This document shows positions 8,513 to 17,539 of a DNA stretch of 64,000 bases, one piece after another. Source of the DNA: Streptomyces longhuiensis (GTDB lineage: Bacteria > Actinomycetota > Actinomycetes > Streptomycetales > Streptomycetaceae); the NCBI RefSeq assembly GCF_020616555.1, contig NZ_CP085173.1, positions 8,882,001 through 8,946,000 on the forward strand, written 5' to 3'. The position numbers and the translations under genes were made by a program. Numbering within the stretch: position 1 is the first letter of the stretch; every line of letters begins with the position of its first letter. The notes beneath the pieces were generated by a model. The model made no database searches, was not told the origin of the DNA, and saw only the letters and a program-made list of their open reading frames with translations.

Positions 8513-9678
8513 CGGTGAGTGTGGCCGCCGAGCAGGAGCGGCTGCTGCGTGGGCCGAGACGCGACCTCGAGCGGGCTCGGCGGGATCCGGAGACCTGGCA
8601 TGCCCTGGCCTTCGCCGCGGAGCGCACCGGCGACGGTCGCGTGACCGACCGCAACTACGCCGCCCGCTTCGGAGTGCTGTGGGCGCTCCAATACGACCAC
8701 CGCCCCCAGGACCTGCCGCTCCTGCGTTTCCTCCTCCAGCAACAGATCACCTTCTACCGGGAAGCCGTCCCCTGGGGTCTGGCGCCCGACTTGTTGCTCG
8801 CGGGGTTTCTGGTCGCAGAGCAGAGGCGGGTGGAGGATCTGTGGCTGCACTGGAGCGCCAAGAACATCAGCTTCGACACGGGCCTCGGCTATCGCATCCA
8901 CCACCTGCTGACCGGTGGTGTCGCGGCGGCTGTCGAGGCGGTACGGGCCAGTGGACACCCCGATCGAGACCGCCTCCTCGGCGACATCGCGTCGGACTCG
9001 GAACCGGGTTCAACCCGCTACACCGACACGGCAGTTGACGAGTGGCTCGACGAGCAGCGCGCTCGGTTCCCGTCCTCCCCGGCCGACGAGAGCCTCAAGG
9101 ACTGGGCCCACCATGCCGCGCGCCTCCGGGAGCGCGAGGCGTCGCGCCTCTTCATGACGCAGTGGGCCGCGGGCCAGCCACGTACCGGAGACGTGCTGAA
9201 CGCCCTGCAGTTCCACCTCGCCCAACTCGGCTTTCTTGCCGAAGCAGTTGACGTGCAGCGCGAGGCCGTCGGGATCAGTGACGCGTCATGGCCGGGGGAG
9301 AGGGCCGGAAACCTGCTCACCCTTGCCCGGCTGCAACGGCGGGCCGACGACGCCTCGGGCGCATGGGGCACGCTCGAAGAGGCCGCCGGCCACCTTCCGC
9401 CCGACAAGCAAGGGACGCGGCAAGGGCTGTGGCGGCTCTTCGTCAAAGAGTGCTTCCTCCTCGTTCCGCTCGCGCCCGACGACGCGACAGCCCGACGGTG
9501 GCTCGCGGTCGCCGACCGGCACTTGGAGGGGATTCCGCGGCTGTGGATGGACGGAGTCCTCGACGCGGCGCGGGCGGCCGCCGAACGGGCCGGCGATCCG
9601 CAGGTCCTCGACCACTACCGCGCGCTGCGGCAGGCCGCGGATGCGGAGTACGAGAGGGAGACGGGCCGGCCCGCGTAG
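8509..9678 (+). CDS. Hypothetical protein, mostly helical (possible TPR-like repeats)
   Basis: The 389-residue protein has no signal peptide or clear TM segment. It is dominated by helices with TPR-like spacing in the C-terminal half (Q-F-H-L-A-Q-L-G-F-L-A-E-A-V-D, A-R-L-Q-R-R-A-D-D-A-S-G-A-W, L-A-V-A-D-R-H-L-E-G). I do not recognise a named family. The ATG at 8509 has GGGGAG upstream and overlaps the stop of the phosphotransferase fragment. The frame also stays open back to 8401, inside that fragment, so the native start may have been altered by the same rearrangement. Confidence 0.55.
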   Translation: MTVSVAAEQERLLRGPRRDLERARRDPETWHALAFAAERTGDGRVTDRNYAARFGVLWALQYDHRPQDLPLLRFLLQQQITFYREAVPWGLAPDLLLAGFLVAEQRRVEDLWLHWSAKNISFDTGLGYRIHHLLTGGVAAAVEAVRASGHPDRDRLLGDIASDSEPGSTRYTDTAVDEWLDEQRARFPSSPADESLKDWAHHAARLREREASRLFMTQWAAGQPRTGDVLNALQFHLAQLGFLAEAVDVQREAVGISDASWPGERAGNLLTLARLQRRADDASGAWGTLEEAAGHLPPDKQGTRQGLWRLFVKECFLLVPLAPDDATARRWLAVADRHLEGIPRLWMDGVLDAARAAAERAGDPQVLDHYRALRQAADAEYERETGRPA

Positions 9679-9765
9679 CGGACGTAACCCTCGGCCCCCT
9701 GGCACAACGCCCTTGGACCTGCGCTAAAAAGGCGACAACGACTCATCAAGATTCCAGGGGCGAAC

Positions 9766-10824
9766 GTGGCGGACCAGGGCATACCCGACGTATCTCTCGA
9801 CGGTTACGTCCGTATCCTCGCCGCGGTCGCTGCCACCGGACGGCGTCTGACGCGTGACGAACTCGAATCCCGCCGCGCCGTGGGCGAGCGCGCCGCCGAG
9901 GCGGGCCACGGCCTGCGCGCCCTGGTCGGCGCACACCTGGACGCGACGCGCACGCACTGGCCGGCCACCGCGGTGTCGCCCGACAGCGTGCTCGCCGCCG
10001 TCGCGCAGGCCGTCGACGCGTTCGCCGAGGGGTACGAAAGGGCGCAGCGCGCCGCCGTACGCCAGGAGGAGGCCGCACGCCGGGAATTCATCGACGACCT
10101 GCTGTACGGGCGCAGTGACCTCGGCCTGCTCGCCCAGCGCGCCGAGCACTTCGGGTTGCGCCTGTCGTTCGCGCACGCGGTGGCCGTCGCGCAGGGAACC
10201 GTCGCGTACGACGAGGGAGACGCGGTTCTGCGAGAGGTGGAGCGCGCGCTCATCGGCCGCTTCGGGGACCGCAGCATCCTGCTGACCACCAAGGACGGCC
10301 GTCTCGTCTGTGTCGCCCCGGGCGACCAGGACGAGGTGCTCGCGTTCTTCGCCAAGCAGGCCTACGCGGCCACCGACGGGTGCCAGGTGGCCATCGGGCG
10401 CCCGCAGCCGGGCGCGGGTGGCGTCGTCCAGTCGTACGAGGAAGCGCTCAACGCCCTGAACCTCGCCGAACGTCTGGAACTCGACGCGCCGGTCCTGCGG
10501 GCCGCCGACCTTCTCGTCTACCCGGTCCTCACCCGCGACCGCCAGGCGATGGCCGACCTCGTGCACAGCGTGCTGGGCCCGATGCGCGACGCCCGCGGGG
10601 GAGCGCAGCCCCTTCTCGACACGCTCACCGCCTACTTCGACGCGGGCTGCGTCGGCGCCGAGGCGGCCCGACGGCTGTCGCTGAGCGTGCGCGCCCTCAC
10701 GTACCGCCTGGAACGTATCCACCAGCTGACCGGTGCCGACCCCTCCGACCCGGTCCACCGCTACACGCTGCAGACCGCGGTGATCGGAGCGCGTCTCCTC
10801 GACTGGCCCTCCGTCGCGCTCTGA
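9766..10824 (+). CDS. PucR/CdaR-type transcriptional regulator
   Basis: The 352-residue protein from the GTG at 9766 (CAGGGGCG upstream) has a GGDEF-like CdaR middle domain and a C-terminal PucR helix-turn-helix. The HTH signature is near residues 285-345: L-T-A-Y-F-D-A-G-C-V-G-A-E-A-A-R-R-L-S-L, then R-A-L-T-Y-R-L-E-R-I and a D-P-x-D-P-V-H-R-Y-T-L-Q-T-A-V end. Such regulators control purine, sugar-acid or amino-acid catabolism and are usually near their targets. Here both neighbours face away or are unrelated, so no target is evident. Confidence 0.85.
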   Translation: MADQGIPDVSLDGYVRILAAVAATGRRLTRDELESRRAVGERAAEAGHGLRALVGAHLDATRTHWPATAVSPDSVLAAVAQAVDAFAEGYERAQRAAVRQEEAARREFIDDLLYGRSDLGLLAQRAEHFGLRLSFAHAVAVAQGTVAYDEGDAVLREVERALIGRFGDRSILLTTKDGRLVCVAPGDQDEVLAFFAKQAYAATDGCQVAIGRPQPGAGGVVQSYEEALNALNLAERLELDAPVLRAADLLVYPVLTRDRQAMADLVHSVLGPMRDARGGAQPLLDTLTAYFDAGCVGAEAARRLSLSVRALTYRLERIHQLTGADPSDPVHRYTLQTAVIGARLLDWPSVAL

Positions 10825-10839
10825 ACCGGCCTTCGCGGG

Positions 10840-11376
10840 CTACGCGTCGACGGACGCCCGCAGCCGCGCCCTCGCCCGTGACAGGCGTGAGCGGACCGTG
10901 CCCGGTGCCACGCCCAGAATCTTCGCGGCGGCCTCGGAGCCGAGCTCCGACCAGCCGCACAGCAGGACGACGTCGCGCTCGGCGCGGTTCAGCCCGTCCA
11001 GCGCCGTGCGGGCGGCGGCGACCTGTTCGGCGTCCGCCATGCGGTCGACCACCTCGTCCGCGAAGTCCGGCAGGTGCTCGCGGGCGGGCAGCCTGGCCAG
11101 GGCCGCACGGTGACGGCGGGCCGAACGGGACTGGTTGCGCAGGACGTTCAGGCCGACACCCAGGACGAAGGGCCGCAGCGGGGCGTCCTCGCGGCGCACC
11201 GTCTGCCGGAGCCGCCATATCTCCAGGAAGGTGAGCGAGACGACGTCCTCGGCCTGCGCCCAGTCGCCCGTCGCCCGCAGGGCCATGCGGTGCACCTCGG
11301 GGGAGGTGTCGTCGAAGAGCTCCGCGAAGGCGTCGGCGTCGCCCGCCCTGATCCGGGCGCGCAGTGAGTCCTCCAT
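10840..11376 (-). CDS. ECF-type RNA polymerase sigma factor
   Basis: The 178-residue protein has sigma region 2 (about 12-80: F-A-E-L-F-D-D-T-S-P-E-V-H-R-M-A, then A-E-D-V-V-S-L-T-F-L-E-I-W-R-L) and sigma region 4 (about 120-175: L-N-R-A-E-R-D-V-V-L-L-C, then A-A-K-I-L-G-V-A-P-G-T-V-R-S-R-L-S-R-A-R). No anti-sigma gene is beside it. The ATG at 11376 places region 2 at the N-terminus as usual. It is divergent from the acyltransferase gene and convergent with pucR, whose stop lies 16 bp away. Stimulus and regulon are unknown. Confidence 0.88.
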   Translation of the reverse strand: MEDSLRARIRAGDADAFAELFDDTSPEVHRMALRATGDWAQAEDVVSLTFLEIWRLRQTVRREDAPLRPFVLGVGLNVLRNQSRSARRHRAALARLPAREHLPDFADEVVDRMADAEQVAAARTALDGLNRAERDVVLLCGWSELGSEAAAKILGVAPGTVRSRLSRARARLRASVDA

Positions 11377-11483
11377 GACCGCATGTCTCCGTTTCGCGGC
11401 AGCCGTTGCGTGAGCCACGCCATGGTGCCGGGTGCCGGCGCAACACCGAACCACGCGGAGACGCCCTGACGGTGAACACCTAG

Positions 11484-13727
11484 TTGAGCGCTCAAAAAGA
11501 CAGGCGCGTGGCCGCAACACGAGGGGCCGACCGGACAGTCCCGGACGTGACCAGGACTCCATACGCCGGAAACCGCGCAAGAACGTACACCGGACAGACA
11601 GCGACCGATCCCGCCGCGCCGTCTTCAGGGACGGTGGAACAGAAGCCCGCGCCCGGCTCCGGGCGCACCTCGCCGCCGCCCGGCGCGACACACTCCGGAC
11701 CTGCGCAGCGCCCGGACATCCAGGGGCTCCGGGCCCTCGCCGTCACGCTGGTGGTCCTGGGCCACGCCGGGGTCACCCGGTTCAGCGGCGGCTACGTCGG
11801 GGTCGACGTCTTCTTCGTGATCTCGGGCTTCCTCATCACGTCCTCGCTCCTGCGCGAACTGTCCGCCTCGGACCGCATATCGATCCGTGCGTTCTACGCC
11901 CGCAGGGCACTGCGCCTGCTCCCCGCCTCGGCCCTCGTCGTCCTGGTGACCCTCGCCGGATCGTGGCTGTTCCTGTCGAAGGTCCGCTTCGCCGAGTACA
12001 TGAGCGACGCGTTCGCCAGCGCCCTGTACGCCGTCAACTTCCGTCTGGCGGCCACAGGCACCGACTACCTCGCGGAAGGCAGCCCTCCGTCCCCGTTCCA
12101 GCACTTCTGGTCGCTGGCCGTCGAGGAGCAGTTCTACCTGCTCTGGCCGCTGCTCCTGGTACTGGGATGGCGGCTGTCCCGGCGGCGCCGCGCGCTCCTG
12201 GCGATCCCCCTGGTGGCGCTGTGCGTGATGTCGTTCGGACTGAGCGTCCACGTGACCGGGCGGTCCGCACCTTGGGCGTACTTCGGTTCGCACACCCGCG
12301 CCTGGGAGCTGGGCGCCGGAGCGCTGGTCGCGCTCGCCCTGCTCCGGCCTCCGCGCCTGCCCGACGGCGTGGCCGTGGCGATGACATGGGCCGGCCTCGC
12401 GTGCGTGATCGGCGCCGCGCTGCGCTTCGACGCCGACACGCCCTTCCCGGGAACGGCCGCGGCGGTACCGGTCATCGGCGCGGTTCTCGTCCTCGTCGGA
12501 GGCACCTCGTCCGCGTGGCCGGCAGCGCGCCGGATGCTCACCGCACGGCCGGTGACCTGGCTCGGCGGCCTGTCGTACAGCTGGTACCTGTGGCACTGGC
12601 CGTTCCTGGTCATCGGGCCGAAAGCGCTGGACCGGCCTGCCGGCACACACCTGGAGCTCGCCCTCGGCGCGGCCGCGCTGCTCCCGGCCTGGCTGACCCT
12701 GCGCCTGGTCGAGAACCCGGTGCGCTTCCACCGGGCCCTGCGCGGCCGCCCTGGCCGAGGGCTGCGGCTCGGCCTCGCCCTGAGCGCCCTCACCGCGTCC
12801 ACCGCGCTGGTCGCGGCCTCCTTCCCGCCGTCGATCAGCTCCGGCGAGCCCGCCCCCGTACTCAAGGACGCCCTCGCCTCGGCACCCGACCCCGGCGCAC
12901 GCCTCACGCAGGCCCTCGACACGACCGGCACCCGCCTGCCGGACAACCTCACGCCGCCGCTGACGGGGATCACGGACGTACGGTCGGCCGTGTACCGGGA
13001 CGGGTGCCACCAGAACTACGCCGGCACGAGCGTGCCCATGTGCGTGTACGGAGACCGGTCCTCGAAACACGTCGTCGTCCTCTTCGGCGACTCCCACGCG
13101 GCCCAGTGGTTCCCGGCGCTCAACGCCCTTGCCGTGCAGCACCACTGGAGGCTGCTATCGATGACCAAGGCCTCCTGCAAGGCGGCGACGGTCACCACGC
13201 TCAACGCCCACCGCCCCTACACGACGTGTGACCGCTGGCGAGCCGACGCGCTCGCGCGGATCGAGAAGCTCCGTCCCTCCCTCGTGCTCGTGTCCTCCTC
13301 CGACGCGGGCACCCCGGCGAAGACGATGCGCGATCCGCTCGCCGGATGGACCGACGGCTACGTCCGGACGTTCCGCCGGCTCGCGCGGTCCGACGCCCGG
13401 GTCGTCGCGCTCCTCGACACGCCCTGGCCCCGCGAGGACGCGCTCGACTGCGCTGCCATCCACCCCCTCCACCTGCGGGACTGCTCGGTCCGCGTGCCCG
13501 AGGCGCTGCACGACGTGACCCGCAGGAACGCCACGAAGGCAGCGGCACGTTCGACCGGCGTCGCCGTGATCGACCCGTCGCCCTGGCTGTGCACCACGCA
13601 CGGCGACTGTCCCGTCGCGGTGTACGACACCTTCGTCTACCGGGACGAGAGCCATGTGGCCGAGGGCTACGCCGAAGCCCTGGCACCGGTCCTGGGAAGG
13701 GCGTTGGGGGTCAGGAGCGGGAACTGA
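11484..13727 (+). CDS. Acyltransferase-3 (OafA/YrhL-like) with C-terminal SGNH domain
   Basis: The protein has about 747 residues if read from the TTG at 11484. GTG codons at 11508 and 11547 are alternatives, and no start has a convincing ribosome site. After a Pro/Thr-rich head comes the acyltransferase-3 region with about ten membrane segments, starting with D-I-Q-G-L-R-A-L-A-V and F-F-V-I-S-G-F-L-I-T. The outer-face SGNH hydrolase-like domain carries L-F-G-D-S-H-A-A-Q-W near residue 533 and a D-E-S-H-V-A-E-G-Y end near 719, which keep the Ser and the Asp/His. Such fusions O-acetylate cell-surface glycans. The target here is unknown. Its 3' end overlaps the convergent amidohydrolase by 17 bp. 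Confidence 0.85.
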   Translation: MSAQKDRRVAATRGADRTVPDVTRTPYAGNRARTYTGQTATDPAAPSSGTVEQKPAPGSGRTSPPPGATHSGPAQRPDIQGLRALAVTLVVLGHAGVTRFSGGYVGVDVFFVISGFLITSSLLRELSASDRISIRAFYARRALRLLPASALVVLVTLAGSWLFLSKVRFAEYMSDAFASALYAVNFRLAATGTDYLAEGSPPSPFQHFWSLAVEEQFYLLWPLLLVLGWRLSRRRRALLAIPLVALCVMSFGLSVHVTGRSAPWAYFGSHTRAWELGAGALVALALLRPPRLPDGVAVAMTWAGLACVIGAALRFDADTPFPGTAAAVPVIGAVLVLVGGTSSAWPAARRMLTARPVTWLGGLSYSWYLWHWPFLVIGPKALDRPAGTHLELALGAAALLPAWLTLRLVENPVRFHRALRGRPGRGLRLGLALSALTASTALVAASFPPSISSGEPAPVLKDALASAPDPGARLTQALDTTGTRLPDNLTPPLTGITDVRSAVYRDGCHQNYAGTSVPMCVYGDRSSKHVVVLFGDSHAAQWFPALNALAVQHHWRLLSMTKASCKAATVTTLNAHRPYTTCDRWRADALARIEKLRPSLVLVSSSDAGTPAKTMRDPLAGWTDGYVRTFRRLARSDARVVALLDTPWPREDALDCAAIHPLHLRDCSVRVPEALHDVTRRNATKAAARSTGVAVIDPSPWLCTTHGDCPVAVYDTFVYRDESHVAEGYAEALAPVLGRALGVRSGN

Positions 13728-14904
13728 GCACCTGTCCGCCCAGGACCGTGACGTCGAGACGGGTCAGGGCCGCCATGTCGGTGAAGGGGTCGCCGTCGAC
13801 GACGACGAGATCGGCGTCGTAGCCGGTCCGGACGCGTCCCTTGCGGTCACCCAGACCGCAGGCCCTCGCCGCCACCGACGTCGCGGAGGCGAGGGCGTCG
13901 GCCGCGGCCATGCCGCCCGACACCAGGTCCATGACGGCCCGGGGCAGGCCGCCGTGCGGTGTGTCCGGGCCGATGCCTCCGTCCGTCCCGGAGACGATCG
14001 TGACGCCCGCCAGATGCGCACGGACGACCCGCCGGCGCAACGCGTCATGGGCCGGGCCCGCTTCGTACGTGCGCTCTTTGAGCTGCGGAGCAGGCCCGGC
14101 ACCCGGCGCATGGCCGAGCGTCGGGCACACCACGATGCCCTGGGCGGCCAGGGCCGCGATGGCCTCCTCGGGCACGTGCACGCTGTCGGAGGCGAGGAAC
14201 GTGCAGTGCTCGATCCCGTCGACGCCGGCGGCGATCGCGTCCCGGATCGACACCAGGGCGTGCGCGTGAGCGGTGACGGGCAGTCCCACGGCGTGCGCCC
14301 GCCTGACGACGAGCGCGAGCTCCTCGGCCGTGAACCGGCCCTGGTCGACAGCGGATCCGGGGGTCGACGGCATGCCGCCCCCGGCCATGATCTTCACGAC
14401 GTCGGCGCCGCGCTCGGCCCGCTCCCGGACGGCCGCGCGCAGCTCGTCACTCCCGGACGCCCCACCATCCATGTGCCGGCAGTACCCGGCCCGGCTCGTG
14501 AGGGGCGGCCCCGACGCCACCACGGTGGGCAGGTCGGGACGGGGACGACGCGCGCGCCAGTCCACGACCGACCACGCCACGTCCCCGAGGTCGCGCACCG
14601 TCGTGACACCGGCCGCCAGCTGGATCCGCAGGGACCGCTCGATCGTGCTGAACAGGTCGTCCTGGGACAGCGCGCCGGGCCGCTCCAACGCCCCCGGTGC
14701 GCCGTCACCGACGAGATGGACGTGCGCGTCGACGAGGCCGGGAAGGAGCGTGCCCGACGGCCGGTCGAGGACCTCGACGCCCGTCGGGATCCCGAACCAG
14801 GACGGCTCGACGCCGACGATCCGCCCACCGTCCACGAAGACGACCCCGGCGCCCTCGACGACAGCGCGGCCGTCGAAGACCCGTGCGATGCGAAGAGCCA
14901 GCAT
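13711..14904 (-). CDS. Amidohydrolase family protein (imidazolonepropionase-like)
   Basis: The 397-residue TIM-barrel metal hydrolase keeps the family ligands: H61 and H63 in D-A-H-V-H, a Lys in V-K-I-M-A-G-G-G for bridging, His in V-T-A-H-A-H-A and G-I-E-H-C-T-F, and Asp in V-S-G-T-D-G-G. This pattern fits the Xaa-Pro dipeptidase/imidazolonepropionase-like group that hydrolyses cyclic amides or aryl dipeptides. The substrate cannot be read from sequence. The ATG at 14904 begins the L-A-L-R-I-A-R-V-F-D-G strand typical of the N-terminus. The frame is open upstream without support. The PhyH gene lies 185 bp upstream in the same direction. Confidence 0.85.
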   Translation of the reverse strand: MLALRIARVFDGRAVVEGAGVVFVDGGRIVGVEPSWFGIPTGVEVLDRPSGTLLPGLVDAHVHLVGDGAPGALERPGALSQDDLFSTIERSLRIQLAAGVTTVRDLGDVAWSVVDWRARRPRPDLPTVVASGPPLTSRAGYCRHMDGGASGSDELRAAVRERAERGADVVKIMAGGGMPSTPGSAVDQGRFTAEELALVVRRAHAVGLPVTAHAHALVSIRDAIAAGVDGIEHCTFLASDSVHVPEEAIAALAAQGIVVCPTLGHAPGAGPAPQLKERTYEAGPAHDALRRRVVRAHLAGVTIVSGTDGGIGPDTPHGGLPRAVMDLVSGGMAAADALASATSVAARACGLGDRKGRVRTGYDADLVVVDGDPFTDMAALTRLDVTVLGGQVLSSRS

Positions 14905-15089
14905 GGCGGTCCTCCGGCGCGGGCGTGTGAGCGGCGCGTCGGGGACGCCTACGTGCCGGCCAATGGGCCAGGTTCCCCCGCCCGCCGTGCCGGCGGCCTG
15001 TTCCGGGGCCAGCTCACCACGCCCGACCTCCGGCGGCACGCCGCCCGATGCCATACGAGGCATGCCCCGGGGCGGGTGAGACCGGGGAC

Positions 15090-15884
15090 CTAGTGCGGCG
15101 ACGTGACCGGGAACTCCGTACCGCAGGGTCCGCCCCCCTCCGCCTCGGCCAGGAAGACCTCCTGGCCCTCCAGCGTGAACGTGCGGTAGTGGCGGGCGAT
15201 GCGGCGGGCCGAACGCGGGGCGTAGTGGCACACGAAGCTGCGGCGGAACCGGTCCGTGGTCGTGTTGGGCTCGGAGCCGTGGACCAGGCTGCCGTTGAAG
15301 AAGAGGACGTCGCCCGGCTCCATGTCGACGGGCACGCGGGCGAGGCCGGCCGGCGGCGGCACGTACTCCCTCGTGAAATACGTGTCAGGGTCGGCCTCCT
15401 CGGGACAGAAGAGGTCCATGAGATGGGTGCCCGGGACGACTTCGAGCCCCCCGTTGTCGCGGTCCACGTGGTCGAGCGCCACCCAGGCCGCGACACAGGT
15501 GCCCGGCTCGACCCGCAGATAGAAGTTGTCCTGGTGCAACGCCTGCCCGCGCGCGCCGGGCGGTTTGAAGTACAGCATGCTCTGTGCTGCTATCGGTTCC
15601 TCCTCGATCAGCTCGGCGACGGTCGCGGTGATCCTCGGGTCGAGCAGGTAACGCATGGCGGTGTCGTCGATCAGGTGCGGGTGCATGATCCGCGGGTACT
15701 CGCGCAGCGGATCGTGCGGGCCGTCGGGATCCTGTGCCGACGGCTGGAAGTGCCCTGGTACTGAGCCTCGTTGGGGGTATTCCATGAAACCGGCGCTGAG
15801 CGCGGCCACCTCTTCGCGTGACAGGAGACGGCGGGCGATCGCGTAGCCCGAGGACCGGAAGGCCGAGATGTCGACTGTGTTCAT
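15090..15884 (-). CDS. Phytanoyl-CoA dioxygenase (PhyH) family oxygenase
   Basis: The 264-residue protein is a non-haem Fe(II)/2-oxoglutarate oxygenase with an intact metal triad, H117-x-D119 (A-L-H-Q-D-N) and H202 (S-L-V-H-G-S). A downstream R-F-R-R-S-F segment would bind 2-oxoglutarate. Bacterial members hydroxylate small metabolites such as ectoine or natural-product intermediates. No ectoine genes are nearby, so the substrate is open. It is divergent from the AraC gene with only 35 bp between starts, so that regulator probably controls it. Confidence 0.88.
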   Translation of the reverse strand: MNTVDISAFRSSGYAIARRLLSREEVAALSAGFMEYPQRGSVPGHFQPSAQDPDGPHDPLREYPRIMHPHLIDDTAMRYLLDPRITATVAELIEEEPIAAQSMLYFKPPGARGQALHQDNFYLRVEPGTCVAAWVALDHVDRDNGGLEVVPGTHLMDLFCPEEADPDTYFTREYVPPPAGLARVPVDMEPGDVLFFNGSLVHGSEPNTTTDRFRRSFVCHYAPRSARRIARHYRTFTLEGQEVFLAEAEGGGPCGTEFPVTSPH

Positions 15885-15919
15885 GCGACGACCGTAGAAG
15901 CGTCCTGGTGTGCCAGGCT

Positions 15920-16813
15920 ATGCGCGTGTCCGTCACAGACCTTCGTGAAACTGCTGCGCCGCCCCCGGGTGTCCTGATCGTCGGCCGCCACGACGGGCGG
16001 CCCGACTACGCGGTCCGCAGGACGGCCGGCGCCCCGAGCTGGCTCCTGCTGTGGACGGAGTCCGGTGCCGGTCACGTCCGCCAGGGCGGCGCCGAAACGA
16101 CCGCGGGCCCCGGGAGCCTGGTGCTGCTCGCGCCGGGCGTGCATCACGCGTACCGGACAGCGCCGGACACCGAGCACTGGGGGCTGTGGTGGGCCCACTT
16201 CCTGCTGCGCCCTGGCTGGGAGCAGCGCCTGCGCCCGTACGACCTCGGCAGCGGCTGCCACGTGATGCCCGACGTCCACCCCGGAGCGCGTACCGGCGTC
16301 TCCGCGGCGCTGCGGCAGGCGCACGCCGACAGCCGCTGGACCGGCACGGGGGCTCCGCCCCGCCCGGTGAGCGCCACCCGGCGCACCGCGCCGGCCTCGG
16401 TGGCGACGGGACCGGACGCCGCCGCGCTGGCCCTGGGTTCCCTCGAACGCGCCCTGCTGCTCGCCACCTCCCCGTCCGGCGCCACCGGCCCCGGCGACGC
16501 GCGCGTGCGCCGCGCCCAGGCCCTGATCGACGCCGACCCGGCAGCCGCGCACACCGTCGACTCCCTTGCCGCGGCGGTGGCCCTGTCACCCTCGCGGTTC
16601 GCCCACCTCTTCGCCGAGGAGACCGGCTCCACGCCGATGCGGGCCCTGCGGGAGGCGCGGCTGCGCCATGCGGCGTGCCTGCTGACCAGTACCGAACTCA
16701 CCGTGGCCCAGGTGGCCGCGGCCTCGGGATTCGCCGGGCCCTTCCACTTCAGCCACGCCTTCCGCGGCAGGTACGGAACCCCGCCGACGGCGTACCGGTC
16801 CACCGCCGGTTGA
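15920..16813 (+). CDS. AraC family transcriptional regulator
   Basis: The 297-residue protein has an N-terminal cupin-like sensing domain (about 15-150: G-P-G-S-L-V-L-L-A-P-G-V-H-H-A-Y-R and W-W-A-H-F). A C-terminal double HTH (about 195-295) shows S-L-A-A-A-V-A-L-S-P-S-R-F-A-H-L-F, T-P-M-R-A-L-R-E-A-R-L, and Q-V-A-A-A-S-G-F-A-G-P-F-H-F-S-H-A-F. This is the usual arabinose-sensor layout. The ATG at 15920 is chosen because the cupin starts soon after it. The 35-bp gap to the dioxygenase gene means the two promoters overlap. Confidence 0.9.
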   Translation: MRVSVTDLRETAAPPPGVLIVGRHDGRPDYAVRRTAGAPSWLLLWTESGAGHVRQGGAETTAGPGSLVLLAPGVHHAYRTAPDTEHWGLWWAHFLLRPGWEQRLRPYDLGSGCHVMPDVHPGARTGVSAALRQAHADSRWTGTGAPPRPVSATRRTAPASVATGPDAAALALGSLERALLLATSPSGATGPGDARVRRAQALIDADPAAAHTVDSLAAAVALSPSRFAHLFAEETGSTPMRALREARLRHAACLLTSTELTVAQVAAASGFAGPFHFSHAFRGRYGTPPTAYRSTAG

Positions 16814-16909
16814 GAGCCGGCGCACGCCACGGACACGGTGTCACGCTTCGGCGGACGACATGACTCGGCGGGCCTCCATGGCCTGCCCCGCGATGGCAGA
16901 GTCTTGCCC

Positions 16910-17539
16910 ATGCTGATCTTGACGACGCCGCGCCGCAGACGTTGCGCCTCATTGGTACTCCTGCTGAGCGCTCCCGCCGTGGCGCTGACCGGCTGCGGCG
17001 GGGAGCGCGCCACGGACACGGCGGCCGGACTGCCGACCTCCCTCGCGCGTTCCAGCCCGCCTCCCCCGCCTTCTCCCACCATGACGTCTCCCTCCGCTTC
17101 CCCGTACGTGGGGCCCGGAGTCGTCGACGGCGCTCCGCACAACGGCGACAACAACACCTACCGCCGCACCGGCGACATGTCGCCCGCCGGCGAGAAGGCC
17201 GCGCGGCGGGAAGCCGCCCGCATCGAGCCCGTGCTCAAGCGGCTCTGGGGACAGAAGGAGTGGGACCCCGAGAGCGTCCGCGCGGCTCTCCTCAAGCTCG
17301 GGTACACGGAGGAGGGGAGCGGCGGTGCGGGCGAACGGGCCGGCGGGACCCTCGGCGTACGGGGGATGGACGCGCGCTACGAGACCGACCACTACGTCAC
17401 GCCCGAGGGCGCACAGGTCGGCCTTCGCGTCCGCGCCGACGCGTGCGTCACGGCGTTCGTGCAGGAGACGAACTACGGGGTCAAGGTCAATGGCCCGTAC
17501 ATGGAGACCGGCTGCTTCGAGCCGCCCTACGGCCACTGA
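16910..17539 (+). CDS. Putative lipoprotein, unknown function
   Basis: The 209-residue protein has an Arg-rich start, a hydrophobic core (about 13-25) and the lipobox L-T-G-C, so a membrane lipoprotein is likely. A Ser/Pro/Thr-rich linker (about 40-65) leads to a compact domain with helices R-R-E-A-A-R-I-E-P-V-L-K-R-L-W and S-V-R-A-A-L-L-K-L-G-Y, then strands and two late Cys that could form a disulfide. The domain is not recognised. Its stop overlaps the convergent MmyB-like gene by 13 bp. Confidence 0.65.
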   Translation: MLILTTPRRRRCASLVLLLSAPAVALTGCGGERATDTAAGLPTSLARSSPPPPPSPTMTSPSASPYVGPGVVDGAPHNGDNNTYRRTGDMSPAGEKAARREAARIEPVLKRLWGQKEWDPESVRAALLKLGYTEEGSGGAGERAGGTLGVRGMDARYETDHYVTPEGAQVGLRVRADACVTAFVQETNYGVKVNGPYMETGCFEPPYGH

